Assembly: GCA_902167325.1 (NCBI GenBank)
Contig: LR632930.1
Span: 5,084,001 to 5,148,000, forward strand
Length of the DNA: 64,000 bases
Direction of reading: 5' to 3'
From: Chitinophaga pinensis
Lineage (GTDB): Bacteria; Bacteroidota; Bacteroidia; Chitinophagales; Chitinophagaceae
Shown: in pieces, positions 25,264-35,205 of the stretch
Layout of the letters: every line of letters begins with the position of its first letter
How positions within the stretch are numbered: position 1 is the first letter of the stretch
Notes under the pieces: generated by a model
What the model saw: only the letters and a program-made list of their open reading frames with translations
Told to the model about the DNA's origin: nothing
The model's database searches: none
Position numbers and translations under genes: made by a program

Positions 25264-27816
25264 TCAGCCGCGCAAACCGATCTTCACGATCCGGATGCCA
25301 TAAGGCGCTATCTTCACCGGTACGATATTTTTCGCATCAACAGGCGTTACCGGGATGCGGGCGTAATCGATACGCAGTGCGGTTTGCAGGGCGTTGCCGC
25401 TGTTGTTCAGCAGTATGAGGAAAAGCTTTTTGCCATCGGTGCTCAGGGCGCAGTAATAGTCGAGGTACGGATTATCGCATTGCAGCAATCCCTGCCTGAG
25501 CATAAGATTGGCGGGCACGCCGTTTACCCTGCCCGGCGCAAAGCCGTAGGATTGGTGCGGACCCACCTTAGGCGTGATGAATCCCCTCGGGAAAACCACC
25601 TTCCCGCCCGAGCGCATTTCCGCTTCTGCCAGCAGGTAATCGGTGATCCATCCTATCTGCCACCAGGCGTGGTGCGGGTAAGGCCCGGCACCTTTGTTCA
25701 TCACATCCCAGTAATAGGAAGCCACGCCCGTAGGCTCATCCACAAATGCATCGCGGCCCAGTGCGGCGGCGCGTGCCATATGAAGAAACAAAGAATCTTT
25801 GGTGAGAGTGAACATGCGAACGAACATACCGGCATGACTGGCCAGCAAAATAGGCCCGCGATGATTGGCGCTGCCGAAGGTGCCGCCGTGTTCAAAGCTC
25901 AGCCCGGCCTGGCTGATCTCCCAATCCATCCTGTCTACCCCGTTCACGCTTTTCACGGTATTGGTGGGGATAGGATGGGTATACACGGAAGTGGTATACA
26001 TCTTCGCAGTTTTAACAGCGGCAGCGCGGTACTTTTCGTCTCCCGTTACATCGAAAAGCTCCAGCAGGGCCTGCACACTTTGTGCGGTGGCAAAGTCCGG
26101 CGCAAAGCGCGTATCGCCACACACCCCGAGGAACCTGCCCTGATCTACGGCATGTTGAATGTACCAGTCGGCCCCTTTCTTCGCAGCTGCGAGGTAACGG
26201 GGTTGCTTTAATATTTTGTAAGCGATGAGCAATCCGTAAAAAGTAGGCCGCAGATCCTCCGTTTCGAGGAACATGGGCGCCTGTGTGGCATGGTCGTATG
26301 CTACCTGCCACTGGCCTTTACTGTCCATCCAGTTTAGCAAACGGTCTGCCGCTATCTGCACTTCCCGTTTCATGGCGGTATCGCCGGGGTTGAAGAGCAG
26401 GATGTTCCCAGCATCCATCAGTACGTAATAAGTAGTACCGATGGGTTCCACATAGGGACCCCATTCTTCGGTGAAGCGCTTGCTTTTGGACAGGTAATAT
26501 TGGCCCGCGGCAGCGCCGTGAAAGAAGCCGGGCGCAGTGGTTTGCTGTTGCAGTTTGAAGTTACGGGCGAAGGGAAGACGTGTTTCCTTCAGCACCGGAT
26601 CGTTCATTATAGCGGCCAGCATCCACATAGCGCCATAGTCGGAGTTCTTCATGGCATCCTTTTCGGAGCCATATACGCCGCCCAGATATGCCTGCGCGCC
26701 GATTGACATGCCGTTGAAAGCTTCGGTACGCCAGAGCGATGTGGAATCATTGGTCACATACCGGTGCATGGCGAGGATGCGGTTGGTGAGCGAGCGTTTG
26801 GTGGATTTCAACCGGAGGAAAGCGGGGAAGCGGTAAATGTCGTTCACCGCATGCTTATAAACGGTATACCAGTCAGCATCCTGAATCGTGTAACGGAAAG
26901 AGAAGCTTACGGTTTGTCCTTTCTGCAGGAACGAACCTTCTTCACCCAATACCGGATGGTACAACGTGGGGGTAAGTTCTCCTTTTCGGTTCATGAGCGA
27001 AAGCCCCAGCCGCCAGACAGATTGTGTTTTTGCAGTATCCGCCCAGGGATCACGCGCCATACCGGGATCGGCCGTTACCGCCAGCGTAACGCCGTTCTTC
27101 CCTTCCATGAAAGGCGACAGCGTGGAGGCAGCCCTTTCGCGCATAATGAGTGGCTTATCGGGGATGCCCTGCATGTACACGGCCGATCTGATAAAATCCT
27201 TCTCCACCGCGTTGCTTTGGTAATAACCGGGAATACCGGCCCAGGTGAACCCATCCTGCGGATAAGTTGCCAGCGTTGGCGTGGCAATGGAATAATAGCC
27301 TGCCGCTTTTGCCGTCAGTTGCATGGTGACAGTGATATCCGAGGCGTAAGCGGGGTCTGCCTGCCAGCGAACGTTCATTGCTACGTGGTCGTTTTCCGAA
27401 AAGAACAACTGGCTGTTTTTCCCCTTTTGTTTTTCTTCCCTGTTCTGCGGATAGAAATGCATTGCCTCCCCCGCAGTATTCATCTGCACAGGGCTGGTCA
27501 GCTCCTTCCACAAGGGAATAACATACCGGTAAATACTTTCCGGGAAATTGATGGCTTCGCCTTTGGCATTATAGACAGTTTCCTGTTGTTTGGATGGTTT
27601 AGAAGCAGCATACAGTACGGTGAATTGTCCATCCGAATGTGGTAACTCCATCCAGCGGCCGCTGCGTTTTACTGACAGGGAGCCGAGTTTAAAACCATCG
27701 GCCGAGCGGTTCCATGACATGCGCACGGCGCCGTTCTCAATTGCGACAGGCGTTTGCGCCCCGGCGGATACAGTTGTCAGCGCAAATAAAGCCGGCAAAA
27801 GTGTATGTTTCATCAT
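25264..27816 (-). CDS. Secreted protein, predicted alpha/alpha-toroid, paralogue 3 of three
   Basis: About 850 residues from the ATG at 27816, which overlaps the symporter stop as ATGA and precedes a clear signal peptide (KHTLLPALFALTTVSAGAQ). A longer open frame to 27918 would run 105 bp into the symporter gene and has no signal sequence. The core motifs match the two paralogues: LYHPVLGEEGS, IYRFPAFLRLKSTKRSLTNR, FVRMFTLTKDSLFLHMARAA, WITDYLLAEAEMRSGGKVVFP and LDYYCALSTDGKKLFLILLNNS. It is the most divergent and shortest of the three and lacks the N-terminal binding module of paralogue 2. Its enzymatic class is unrecognised; periplasmic glycan processing is inferred. Confidence 0.85.
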   Translation of the reverse strand: MMKHTLLPALFALTTVSAGAQTPVAIENGAVRMSWNRSADGFKLGSLSVKRSGRWMELPHSDGQFTVLYAASKPSKQQETVYNAKGEAINFPESIYRYVIPLWKELTSPVQMNTAGEAMHFYPQNREEKQKGKNSQLFFSENDHVAMNVRWQADPAYASDITVTMQLTAKAAGYYSIATPTLATYPQDGFTWAGIPGYYQSNAVEKDFIRSAVYMQGIPDKPLIMRERAASTLSPFMEGKNGVTLAVTADPGMARDPWADTAKTQSVWRLGLSLMNRKGELTPTLYHPVLGEEGSFLQKGQTVSFSFRYTIQDADWYTVYKHAVNDIYRFPAFLRLKSTKRSLTNRILAMHRYVTNDSTSLWRTEAFNGMSIGAQAYLGGVYGSEKDAMKNSDYGAMWMLAAIMNDPVLKETRLPFARNFKLQQQTTAPGFFHGAAAGQYYLSKSKRFTEEWGPYVEPIGTTYYVLMDAGNILLFNPGDTAMKREVQIAADRLLNWMDSKGQWQVAYDHATQAPMFLETEDLRPTFYGLLIAYKILKQPRYLAAAKKGADWYIQHAVDQGRFLGVCGDTRFAPDFATAQSVQALLELFDVTGDEKYRAAAVKTAKMYTTSVYTHPIPTNTVKSVNGVDRMDWEISQAGLSFEHGGTFGSANHRGPILLASHAGMFVRMFTLTKDSLFLHMARAAALGRDAFVDEPTGVASYYWDVMNKGAGPYPHHAWWQIGWITDYLLAEAEMRSGGKVVFPRGFITPKVGPHQSYGFAPGRVNGVPANLMLRQGLLQCDNPYLDYYCALSTDGKKLFLILLNNSGNALQTALRIDYARIPVTPVDAKNIVPVKIAPYGIRIVKIGLRG

Positions 27817-29501
27817 GCGTGTTTCTTCATTGATGCCCTCAGCGGAATAAGGGCGAGTACGAGAATGATACTGGCGATCACGGCCAGCAGCGTAGCGCTG
27901 CCTGCCGCAAAGAAGCACAGTACATACATCAGCACGGCGATAAAGGCCAGTGAGAAAGCGATCACTTTCAGGCCAAAGATGTTCTGTTGCCGGATGGCGG
28001 CTGCTTCTTCCGCATCGGGCACCTGCGCCAGCGCCACCACCTTCCTTTGTGCGCGCACCGTTTGCAGGTGCAGATATTCCTCGCTGGTAGTGCCTTTCAG
28101 GCGGGCGTATATTTCAAACGCCAGCAACATGAGGAAAGGCAGACCTGCCCCAAGGAGCATCTCCTCCGCCCGGTCAAGCCGCAGGCCGGAGGTTAACGGC
28201 AGTACGATCTTGAACAGGAGGTTAGCCGCGAGGCTCAGCCCGGTGATGTACAGCGTGGCTTTGCCGGTCAGCCGCTTAGAGAACAACGACCAGATAGGTG
28301 GTGCCAGTAAAGGCCCGCCTGTAATAGCGGCAATGCTCAGGGTGAACTCCACGATCCCGCCGATGTACGGCACGATAAGCGCGATAGCGATCATCCCTAA
28401 TCCAAAGCACCACGATGATAATCGCGCCACAGACATGAGTTTTTTATCCGACGCACCGGGGTTGATGCGGCCTTTGTAAATATCATTCGTGAATACGGCA
28501 GACACAACGTTTAACGCCGTGTTAGCCGATGCGGACGTGGAAAAATACATACCGGTGAGGATCAGCCCCATCAATCCTGCAGGCAAAACGTGTTTGCAAA
28601 CGAGGAGGTATGCATTTTCCGTATCGGCGCCCTGTAATGAGGGGTCTATCAGTTTGTACAACATGGGCGGCAGCATCCACAGCACCGGACTGATAATATA
28701 CAGCCCTGCGAAGAGGTAGGCCACTTTCGAGGCCGACTTCGGTGTGTCTACACTGGTATAGCGCTGTACGAACGTCCAGTTGCCGCCGATGTAAAAAATA
28801 TGATACAGTGCGAAAGCGAAAATGAAGCCCCAGGAATACTCCCCGTTTACGACATCGAAAAAACCTTCCGGTGAAAAATGCAGGAAGCGGTCTACCCCTC
28901 CTGCCGCATCAAACGCCAGCGGGATGATGATGAGTACCGCCGCCGTCAATATCACGAACTGCAGGATATCCGTCACCATCACGGCCCAGAGGCCGCCTAC
29001 GGCCGTATACGCGATCATAAGCAGCCCCAGCACCACGGTGCTTGGCATGAGCGGGAAGCCCAGCGAGGAGCTTACCAGCCGCGCTACAGAATACAATACC
29101 GAGCCTTTGATAAGCAGCGATACGATCATGAAAATGTAGATGTACGACTGCTGCACGCCCGTACCCAGCCGCTCGCGGATGAACTCTGCGGCCGTGAGGT
29201 TGCCGGTGGCTTTCCATTTAGGTGCGAGGTACAGGCCGGTAACAAGCCCGCCGATGCACATCGTCCACTGGATGGTAACCGCCACCCAGCCATATTTGTA
29301 AGCAATAGAACCCCATGCCACGAATGTACCGGCCGAAAAGAAGCTCATGAACAGGGATAGCCCCCCGATAAACCAGGGAACGGATTCGCCTGCCGCAAAA
29401 AAAGACTTCAGGTTACGGCCCGTCCGGGAAAAGGAAAAGCCTACCAGCATAATGAATACCGAGAAAATGACAATCACCGATGTATCGATCGCAACGTTCA
29501 T
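27813..29501 (-). CDS. Sodium:solute symporter (SSF family)
   Basis: 562 residues with about 13 membrane helices. The N-terminus (FFAAGESVPWFIGGLSLFMSFFSAGTFVAWGSIAYKYGW) carries the SSF core helix 1 pattern, and AYTAVGGLWAVMVTDILQF corresponds to the family signature around helix 6. A charged loop (about 470-505) lies before the last helices. It is coupled at both ends: 7 bp after the DUF5017 gene and ATGA overlap with the next gene. As the only inner-membrane transporter of the operon it probably imports the sugar, sugar acid or similar product released in the periplasm, driven by sodium. Confidence 0.93.
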   Translation of the reverse strand: MNVAIDTSVIVIFSVFIMLVGFSFSRTGRNLKSFFAAGESVPWFIGGLSLFMSFFSAGTFVAWGSIAYKYGWVAVTIQWTMCIGGLVTGLYLAPKWKATGNLTAAEFIRERLGTGVQQSYIYIFMIVSLLIKGSVLYSVARLVSSSLGFPLMPSTVVLGLLMIAYTAVGGLWAVMVTDILQFVILTAAVLIIIPLAFDAAGGVDRFLHFSPEGFFDVVNGEYSWGFIFAFALYHIFYIGGNWTFVQRYTSVDTPKSASKVAYLFAGLYIISPVLWMLPPMLYKLIDPSLQGADTENAYLLVCKHVLPAGLMGLILTGMYFSTSASANTALNVVSAVFTNDIYKGRINPGASDKKLMSVARLSSWCFGLGMIAIALIVPYIGGIVEFTLSIAAITGGPLLAPPIWSLFSKRLTGKATLYITGLSLAANLLFKIVLPLTSGLRLDRAEEMLLGAGLPFLMLLAFEIYARLKGTTSEEYLHLQTVRAQRKVVALAQVPDAEEAAAIRQQNIFGLKVIAFSLAFIAVLMYVLCFFAAGSATLLAVIASIILVLALIPLRASMKKHA

Positions 29502-29508
29502 GAGCCTG

Positions 29509-30399
29509 CTATGGTGTAATGGTTAAAGTAATTTCACGGGTGAGGCGCTTTTCGCCGTTATAACGTACTGCAGATGCCTCGAACACTACTTTGTAGGTGC
29601 CCGGCTTCCTGTACACATAACTGTGCCCCTGCAGTACTGTACTGATATTTTTCAATGCCTGTCCGGCGTCAGGAGCAATCTGCCAGGGGTTGAAGCCCTT
29701 GCTGATCACCCAGTCTTCGTTATCCTCCACGGTAGCGCTGCTGTTTTGCATGAGCAGCTGGGCAGTGCTGATGGTCCAAACACGGTCGGGATTCTTTACA
29801 TCCACCTGCTGCCAGCCTCCGGTGGCCATCAGCGCCAAAGGTGTCACCACCCCGTCGTCAGACACATTGTTGGCAGTGAAGGTACGTACCGCCCAGAGGT
29901 TTTGCCCCTGCGGCTTTTTAGTATCGGTATACCGGAAAGCGACATGCACCGGCGCGGCATCCTGCTGCGGACGGGTAAATTCTTTCAGACTTATCTCACC
30001 GGAAGGCGTGTTATCGGCACCGGTGGAAAACACCGCCCGGTCGGAGATGTCCGTCCAGGTAGCGGCCTGCAGATCCGCCACGGTTGCCTTTCCGGAGAAG
30101 TTGTTCGACACCATCAGTTGCAGGTTGGGATAAGTGATCCCATTGCGGGTGAGGGTGGAAAACGTGATCCGGAGATCGTTGGCGGCACTGGTACGCTTCC
30201 TGAATTCATAATTACGGCCCGGTTCACCGGAAAAGAAGGTGATATTGTCCGGGTTGCCCTTGAAAGCGAACCTTACGGTATCGCCTGCCTTATAGATCAG
30301 GGAGCCGGCCTGCACTTCAAAATCCGGCATCTCCACTTTGTCTTTATTGCAGGCCGCCAGCGCCATGGCTGCGGCTAAAGTATATAAAACCTTTCGCAT
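29509..30399 (-). CDS. DUF5017 domain lipoprotein
   Basis: 296 residues. The signal sequence has the lipobox ALAAC (Cys at about 18). The mature protein opens with the pattern of DUF5017: GDTVRFAFKGNPDNITFFSGEPG, followed by a beta-rich domain with LWAVRTFTANN and ending in a PKD-like strand set (GHSYVYRKPGTYKVVFEAS). Proteins of this kind sit next to SusD and are probably surface glycan-binding lipoproteins. The gene starts 3 bp after the SusD stop, which suggests tight co-translation. Confidence 0.82.
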   Translation of the reverse strand: MRKVLYTLAAAMALAACNKDKVEMPDFEVQAGSLIYKAGDTVRFAFKGNPDNITFFSGEPGRNYEFRKRTSAANDLRITFSTLTRNGITYPNLQLMVSNNFSGKATVADLQAATWTDISDRAVFSTGADNTPSGEISLKEFTRPQQDAAPVHVAFRYTDTKKPQGQNLWAVRTFTANNVSDDGVVTPLALMATGGWQQVDVKNPDRVWTISTAQLLMQNSSATVEDNEDWVISKGFNPWQIAPDAGQALKNISTVLQGHSYVYRKPGTYKVVFEASAVRYNGEKRLTREITLTITP

Positions 30400-30402
30400 G
30401 AT

Positions 30403-31971
30403 TTACCAGTTCGGGTTTTGTGTGATGAGATGGTTGACCGTGATCTCTGTGTTCGGAATGGGGAACACGAGGTTGCGTGTTGTCACGTTTTTAGCGGCAT
30501 TGGCGGCGTAACGGAAAGCGGAAGGTGCCGTGGCGGTGATTTCTGCGGCGAGCGACTGCATCTTCGACAGGTATAATCCCCAGCGGAGGAGGTCGTGCTT
30601 GCGAATACCTTCGAACGCCAGCTCACGGGCGCGCTCATCCTGCACATACGCGAGGAAAGCTGCTTTATCCATTCCCTCCGGTGCATCTGCCGTAACATCC
30701 GGAGTGCCGGCGGGTTTACCAAATCCTCTGCGGCGTACCTGGTTCAGTGCATTGTATGCAGCGGCGGTGGGACCGTTCAATTCATTCTCCGCTTCCGCTT
30801 TCATCAGCAGCACATCGGCATACCGGATCACGGGGAAGTTGGTAGAGTTGTAAGACCGGTTCTTAGGCGTGGCAGTTTCGTATTCACGGCGCCATTTGCC
30901 TACCGTACGATCGTATACCTGTGCGGCGGTGTAGTTCGTTTTGGTGGTAACGCCGTTCGTGATAACATATTTATATGGGGCAATGGCCCAGTCGCGGCGG
31001 GGATCATCGGTCCCATACAGCTCAAACATGCGGCCCGTGGGGTGTATGCCACCGCCGCTGTAACCGATCTTATCATCCGCACACTCCAGTCCGTTTTCGA
31101 TGCCTACCGCCCCGGCTAGTTGCGTACTGCCCAGCTGGTTGCCGAACATTCCGATCTCCCAGATGCATTCCTGCAGGTCGTATTTATCCTGCGAATGATT
31201 GATGAAGATCTGTTTATAGTCGGGGTTGAGGGAATGGCGGCCGGAAGTGATCACCGAATCAGCATAGTCGAGCGCATCTTTGTACCGTGCCGTTTCCATC
31301 AGCGGCTCACCTGCCATGGTGAGGAACACCCTTGCCAGGATGGCCTGTACCGCAGTTTTAGTCACGGTTTCGTTGTAAGTGTAACCCTGGATATCGCTCA
31401 CCAGCTTTTCGGCCTCCTGCATATCTTTCACGATCTGCGTGTATACGGCTTTCACAGTGGTGCGGGGCAGATAAGTATCGTTCGGGGAACCGGTGGAAAC
31501 CAGCTTCAGGGGTACACCGCCGAAATGATCTACCAGCAAAAAGTAATAGTATGCACGGAGGAACAGCGCTTCGCCACGGATCACGTTGCGGCGGGTTTCA
31601 TCCATCTTCGGCTTGTTCACATTCTCAAGGAGCAGGTTGGCCCTGTCGATGCCCTGGTAGGCAGTTTCCCAGAAGCGGCCTACATCGAGCTGCCCTGCGT
31701 CGAACTCCATTACTTTGAGGTTATTGATGGTAATGTTCTTGTAGAAGAACTCATCGCTGATGGCGAGGTAGCTGTACAGGCCACGTGAATACATACGCCC
31801 GAAGTTATCGATGAGGCGGTTGTACACGCCGTTCAATGCACGCTTCAGGTCGGCCTCGGTATTATAATAGTTTTCGGGCGTCACGAAATCTTCCGGTTCC
31901 GTTTCCAGGAACTTCTTACAGCCGCTCATGGCGCTGGCGGCAAGGAGTAAAAATATCAGGATGCGCTTCAT
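30403..31971 (-). CDS. SusD/RagB family nutrient-binding lipoprotein of the LacI-controlled locus
   Basis: 522 residues. The signal and lipobox MSGC are followed by KKFLETEPEDFVTPENYYNTEADLKRALNGVYNRL, the classic SusD N-terminus. Further family motifs are GEALFLRAYYYFLLVDHFGGVPL, YADVLLMKAEAENEL, LNQVRRRGFG, DERARELAFEGIRKHDLLRW and FPIPNTEI. It would be outer-membrane anchored and cap the SusC pore. It lies 47 bp after SusC. The sequence does not tell the ligand. Confidence 0.95.
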   Translation of the reverse strand: MKRILIFLLLAASAMSGCKKFLETEPEDFVTPENYYNTEADLKRALNGVYNRLIDNFGRMYSRGLYSYLAISDEFFYKNITINNLKVMEFDAGQLDVGRFWETAYQGIDRANLLLENVNKPKMDETRRNVIRGEALFLRAYYYFLLVDHFGGVPLKLVSTGSPNDTYLPRTTVKAVYTQIVKDMQEAEKLVSDIQGYTYNETVTKTAVQAILARVFLTMAGEPLMETARYKDALDYADSVITSGRHSLNPDYKQIFINHSQDKYDLQECIWEIGMFGNQLGSTQLAGAVGIENGLECADDKIGYSGGGIHPTGRMFELYGTDDPRRDWAIAPYKYVITNGVTTKTNYTAAQVYDRTVGKWRREYETATPKNRSYNSTNFPVIRYADVLLMKAEAENELNGPTAAAYNALNQVRRRGFGKPAGTPDVTADAPEGMDKAAFLAYVQDERARELAFEGIRKHDLLRWGLYLSKMQSLAAEITATAPSAFRYAANAAKNVTTRNLVFPIPNTEITVNHLITQNPNW

Positions 31972-32018
31972 AATCGCAGTTTTTTAAGTGTTGATGTGAT
32001 CGGCTAATAATCGCGGCA

Positions 32019-35000
32019 CTACAGTGTAAGGTCCACCCCCAGCGTGAGGGTACGCGCCTTCGGGTAGGCCGACCAGTCGAAGCCCGGTGTGAGGGCCGTG
32101 TGGCGGACAGACACTTCAGGGTCCAGGCCGGTGTAGTTGGTCCAGGTGTACAGGTTCTGTGCAGCAGCATACACGCGCAGCGATTTGATATTGGCGCGGC
32201 GCAGGAGCTTTTGCGGCAGGGTGTACCCCAGGGCTACGGTTTTCAGGCGCAGGTAAGAGCCGTCTTCGATAGTGCGGGAAGAATATACCTGTGGTCCCTG
32301 TCCGCCAACGCGGTACAGCTCGTTGGTCTGGTTCTCCGGCGTCCAGCGTTTTTCGAAAGACTTGAACATGTTCAGGTAATTGCGCACCACATCACCGCCT
32401 TCGAACTCGATGCGGTTGGCATTGAGGATATCGTTACCATAGCTCCACTGGAAAAACACGTTCAGGTCAAAGCCGCCATAGGTGAAATTATTGGAGAAAC
32501 CGCCCGTATGCTTCGGGTTGGGATTACCGATAATGGTGAGGTCGCTGTTATCTACCTGTCCATCGTTATTGATATCCCTGTATTTGATATGCCCCGGTGT
32601 GATATTGGCCCGCGGCATGGTGTTGTTGGGCACTTCGTCTTTCAGTACATACGATCCGTTGGCCAGCTTGTTGAAATCGCTGTACTGGTACACCCCGTCG
32701 AACAGGAAGCCGTAGAACTGCGCAATGGGCTGGCCGGGAATGGCGATATAGGGGAATGCGTTGTTAAAGTTCCCCCAGGTGATGCGCGTTGCAAGGCTCG
32801 GCTCGTCATCATTCAGCTGCACCACTTTATTCCGGTTGAAGGAGATGTTGAAGTTGGAGGTCCAGCTGAATTGCTTCGTCTGGATATTCGTCGTATTAAG
32901 CGTAAGCTCCAGACCCTGGTTGGAAACCTTACCCACGTTGCGGAAACCGTTGAGGTAGCCGGTGGAACCGGGCAGGGTGGCGAGGAGCAGCAGGTCGCGG
33001 GTATTCTTTTTATAATAATCGGCCGTGAAGGCGATGCGGTTATTGAAGAATCCGAGATCCACTCCGATATCTGCCTGTTCGGTAGTTTCCCACTTCAGGT
33101 TTTTGTTGCCCAAATTGTTGGGGATGATGCCTGCTTCCATGTTATTGCCATAGGAGTAACCGGAGTAGATAAACATCTGGAGAGACGAAAGGTAGGCAAA
33201 GTCCAGTACGCGGTTATTACCCGTTAAACCGTACCCTGCGCGCACCTTGGCGTCAGACAGCCAGGAGATGTCTTTCATGAACGGTTCCTCGATCAGGCGC
33301 CATGCGAAAGCACCTGAAGGGAAGTACGCCCATTTGTTGCCCGGTGCGAATTTAGAAGAACCGTCGGACCGGAACGATACCGTGAAGAGGTACTTCAAAT
33401 CGTACGTATAGTTTACACGGCCGAGGAACGACATGAGCGCATTCTTCGACTTCTCGTTAGGTGCTGTAGACACGATGCCTTCGTCCAGCCCGCTCATACC
33501 CAGTCCTTCGTTAGGCACCTGCGTGGAAACAAAGCCATGACGGTAGGTGGAGATCTTCTGCAACGTCATACCTGCCACTGCATTCAGGCTGTGCTTTTTG
33601 TTGAAAGTGCGCACATAGCTGAGGGTATTTTCGTTCAGGAGGTTATTGGTCTCAATATTATCGACAGACCCGTTCACGCCCAGCGCACTGCTTTTCGGGT
33701 TGCCGAGGCGGGTGCTGGAATTATTGAAGATCTCGCGGCGGATGTTCGTTTTGGTCATGCCACCGGCGATGCGCAGGGTGGTATATTTCAGTGGTTTGAT
33801 CTCCACATAGGCATTCGTGATAAAGGTATTGTTGAATGCGGGATTGTATTCGTTCCGGGTGGATATGATGGGATTGATGCGCCATTCGTTCAGCGGGTCC
33901 ACATCGGGGTCGAAAGGCTCATCCAGCAGGGCAGCATCATTATCCGCATTACCGGTTACCGGGCGGTAACCCCATACGCTGTACATGAGGCTCGCGGTAG
34001 GACCGCTGGCCGGCCCGCTCACCGTTGAGCTGGCGAAGATACCGTTGGTTTTGGTACCTGTATAGTTGATGTTGATGCCGGCCTTCACCTTGTCGCTGAT
34101 GGTCTGGTCAATGATAGCGCGGCCCTGGTAGCGGCGGAAGCCGCTGTTGATAATGATCCCATCCTGCGAGAAAACGTTACCGGAAAGGGAATACTTCGTT
34201 TTCTCATTCCCGCCGCGGAGCGACAGGTTATGGTTATGACCGATAGCGTTGCGGAACACCTGGTCCTGCCAGTTGACACCTTTTACGTTGCGGTAATCTT
34301 CCAGTGTTTTGCCGTCTTTCAGGTAGATGGGCGTGTACATGGTGGGGTTCATCTCCAGCTGGTACTTCACGAATTCGTAGGGGTCCAGCATTTCCTGCTG
34401 GCGGATGTTCTGCATCATGCCTACCCAGGCCTGGTAATTGACAACCGGCGCGCCTGATTTGCCTTTTTTAGTGGTGATCATGATCACCCCGTTGGCGCCG
34501 CGTGCGCCGTAAATAGCGGTAGCGGAGGCATCTTTGAGGACTTCGATGGAAGCAATGTCTGCCGGGCTGATCACGTTGTTATCCGGGCTTTCCATGGGGA
34601 AACCGTCTACCACATACAGCGGTGAGTTTTCCTGCGTAACGGAGTTGTTGCCGCGGATAACGATCTGCATGCCGGCGCCTGGCTGTCCGTCAGGAGCAGC
34701 AACCTGTACACCGGCCACGCGGCCGGCCAGTGCCTGCTCAAAGCTGGCAACGGGGGCTTTCTCCATGTCGGCCATCTTCACCTCTCCTACTGATCCTGTA
34801 AGGTCTTTCCGCTTAACGGTACCGTAGCCGATCACTACCACATCGTTAAGGCCTTTCACGGCAGGTTCGAGTTTGGTGTTATAGACGGAAGCGTTGGGCG
34901 CGGGGCGCGCCTCTTTGGAGTGGAAACCTACGAAAGAGAATACGAGCACCGCATCAGCAGATTGCGGGATGCGGATAGTGTACACTCCTCCTTCGTTGGT

Positions 35001-35180
35001 CATAGCCTGCGCTTTGCCGCCTTTGAGGACAACTGTGACCCCGGGGAGCGGCTCCCCCTCCATGTCTGTAATCTTGCCGGTGATGGTGCGTACCGCGCCC
35101 TGAGCGGGCTGCGTTTGTGCATAGGAAAGGAAAGGCACCACCATACACAGCATGAGCATTAAAAAGATCTTTGCGTTCAT
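32019..35180 (-). CDS. SusC/RagA TonB-dependent transporter of the LacI-controlled locus (no STN domain)
   Basis: 1053 residues. The signal peptide ends near SYAQT. A carboxypeptidase-regulatory-like domain follows (about 28-105, ITGKITDMEGEPLPGVTVVLKG), then LNDVVVIGYGTVKRKDLTGS, the plug (ASATAIYGARGANGVIMITTKKG) and the barrel ending in LTLGVDLTL. Unlike the other two SusC proteins in the window it has no STN domain and no FecR/sigma partner, so it is not controlled by trans-envelope signalling. A LacI-family gene diverges from it instead. It is the first gene of the 20-kb operon; the leader contains a CGGAACATTCCG palindrome. Confidence 0.95.
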   Translation of the reverse strand: MNAKIFLMLMLCMVVPFLSYAQTQPAQGAVRTITGKITDMEGEPLPGVTVVLKGGKAQAMTNEGGVYTIRIPQSADAVLVFSFVGFHSKEARPAPNASVYNTKLEPAVKGLNDVVVIGYGTVKRKDLTGSVGEVKMADMEKAPVASFEQALAGRVAGVQVAAPDGQPGAGMQIVIRGNNSVTQENSPLYVVDGFPMESPDNNVISPADIASIEVLKDASATAIYGARGANGVIMITTKKGKSGAPVVNYQAWVGMMQNIRQQEMLDPYEFVKYQLEMNPTMYTPIYLKDGKTLEDYRNVKGVNWQDQVFRNAIGHNHNLSLRGGNEKTKYSLSGNVFSQDGIIINSGFRRYQGRAIIDQTISDKVKAGININYTGTKTNGIFASSTVSGPASGPTASLMYSVWGYRPVTGNADNDAALLDEPFDPDVDPLNEWRINPIISTRNEYNPAFNNTFITNAYVEIKPLKYTTLRIAGGMTKTNIRREIFNNSSTRLGNPKSSALGVNGSVDNIETNNLLNENTLSYVRTFNKKHSLNAVAGMTLQKISTYRHGFVSTQVPNEGLGMSGLDEGIVSTAPNEKSKNALMSFLGRVNYTYDLKYLFTVSFRSDGSSKFAPGNKWAYFPSGAFAWRLIEEPFMKDISWLSDAKVRAGYGLTGNNRVLDFAYLSSLQMFIYSGYSYGNNMEAGIIPNNLGNKNLKWETTEQADIGVDLGFFNNRIAFTADYYKKNTRDLLLLATLPGSTGYLNGFRNVGKVSNQGLELTLNTTNIQTKQFSWTSNFNISFNRNKVVQLNDDEPSLATRITWGNFNNAFPYIAIPGQPIAQFYGFLFDGVYQYSDFNKLANGSYVLKDEVPNNTMPRANITPGHIKYRDINNDGQVDNSDLTIIGNPNPKHTGGFSNNFTYGGFDLNVFFQWSYGNDILNANRIEFEGGDVVRNYLNMFKSFEKRWTPENQTNELYRVGGQGPQVYSSRTIEDGSYLRLKTVALGYTLPQKLLRRANIKSLRVYAAAQNLYTWTNYTGLDPEVSVRHTALTPGFDWSAYPKARTLTLGVDLTL

Positions 35181-35205
35181 AAAAACCAGCTTGTTTTAGT
35201 TAAGT

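Noticed and set aside
32100-33227. A 375-codon plus-strand frame inside the SusC gene
   Set aside because: It lies fully antisense to a SusC barrel with intact family motifs; long antisense frames are common in this composition.
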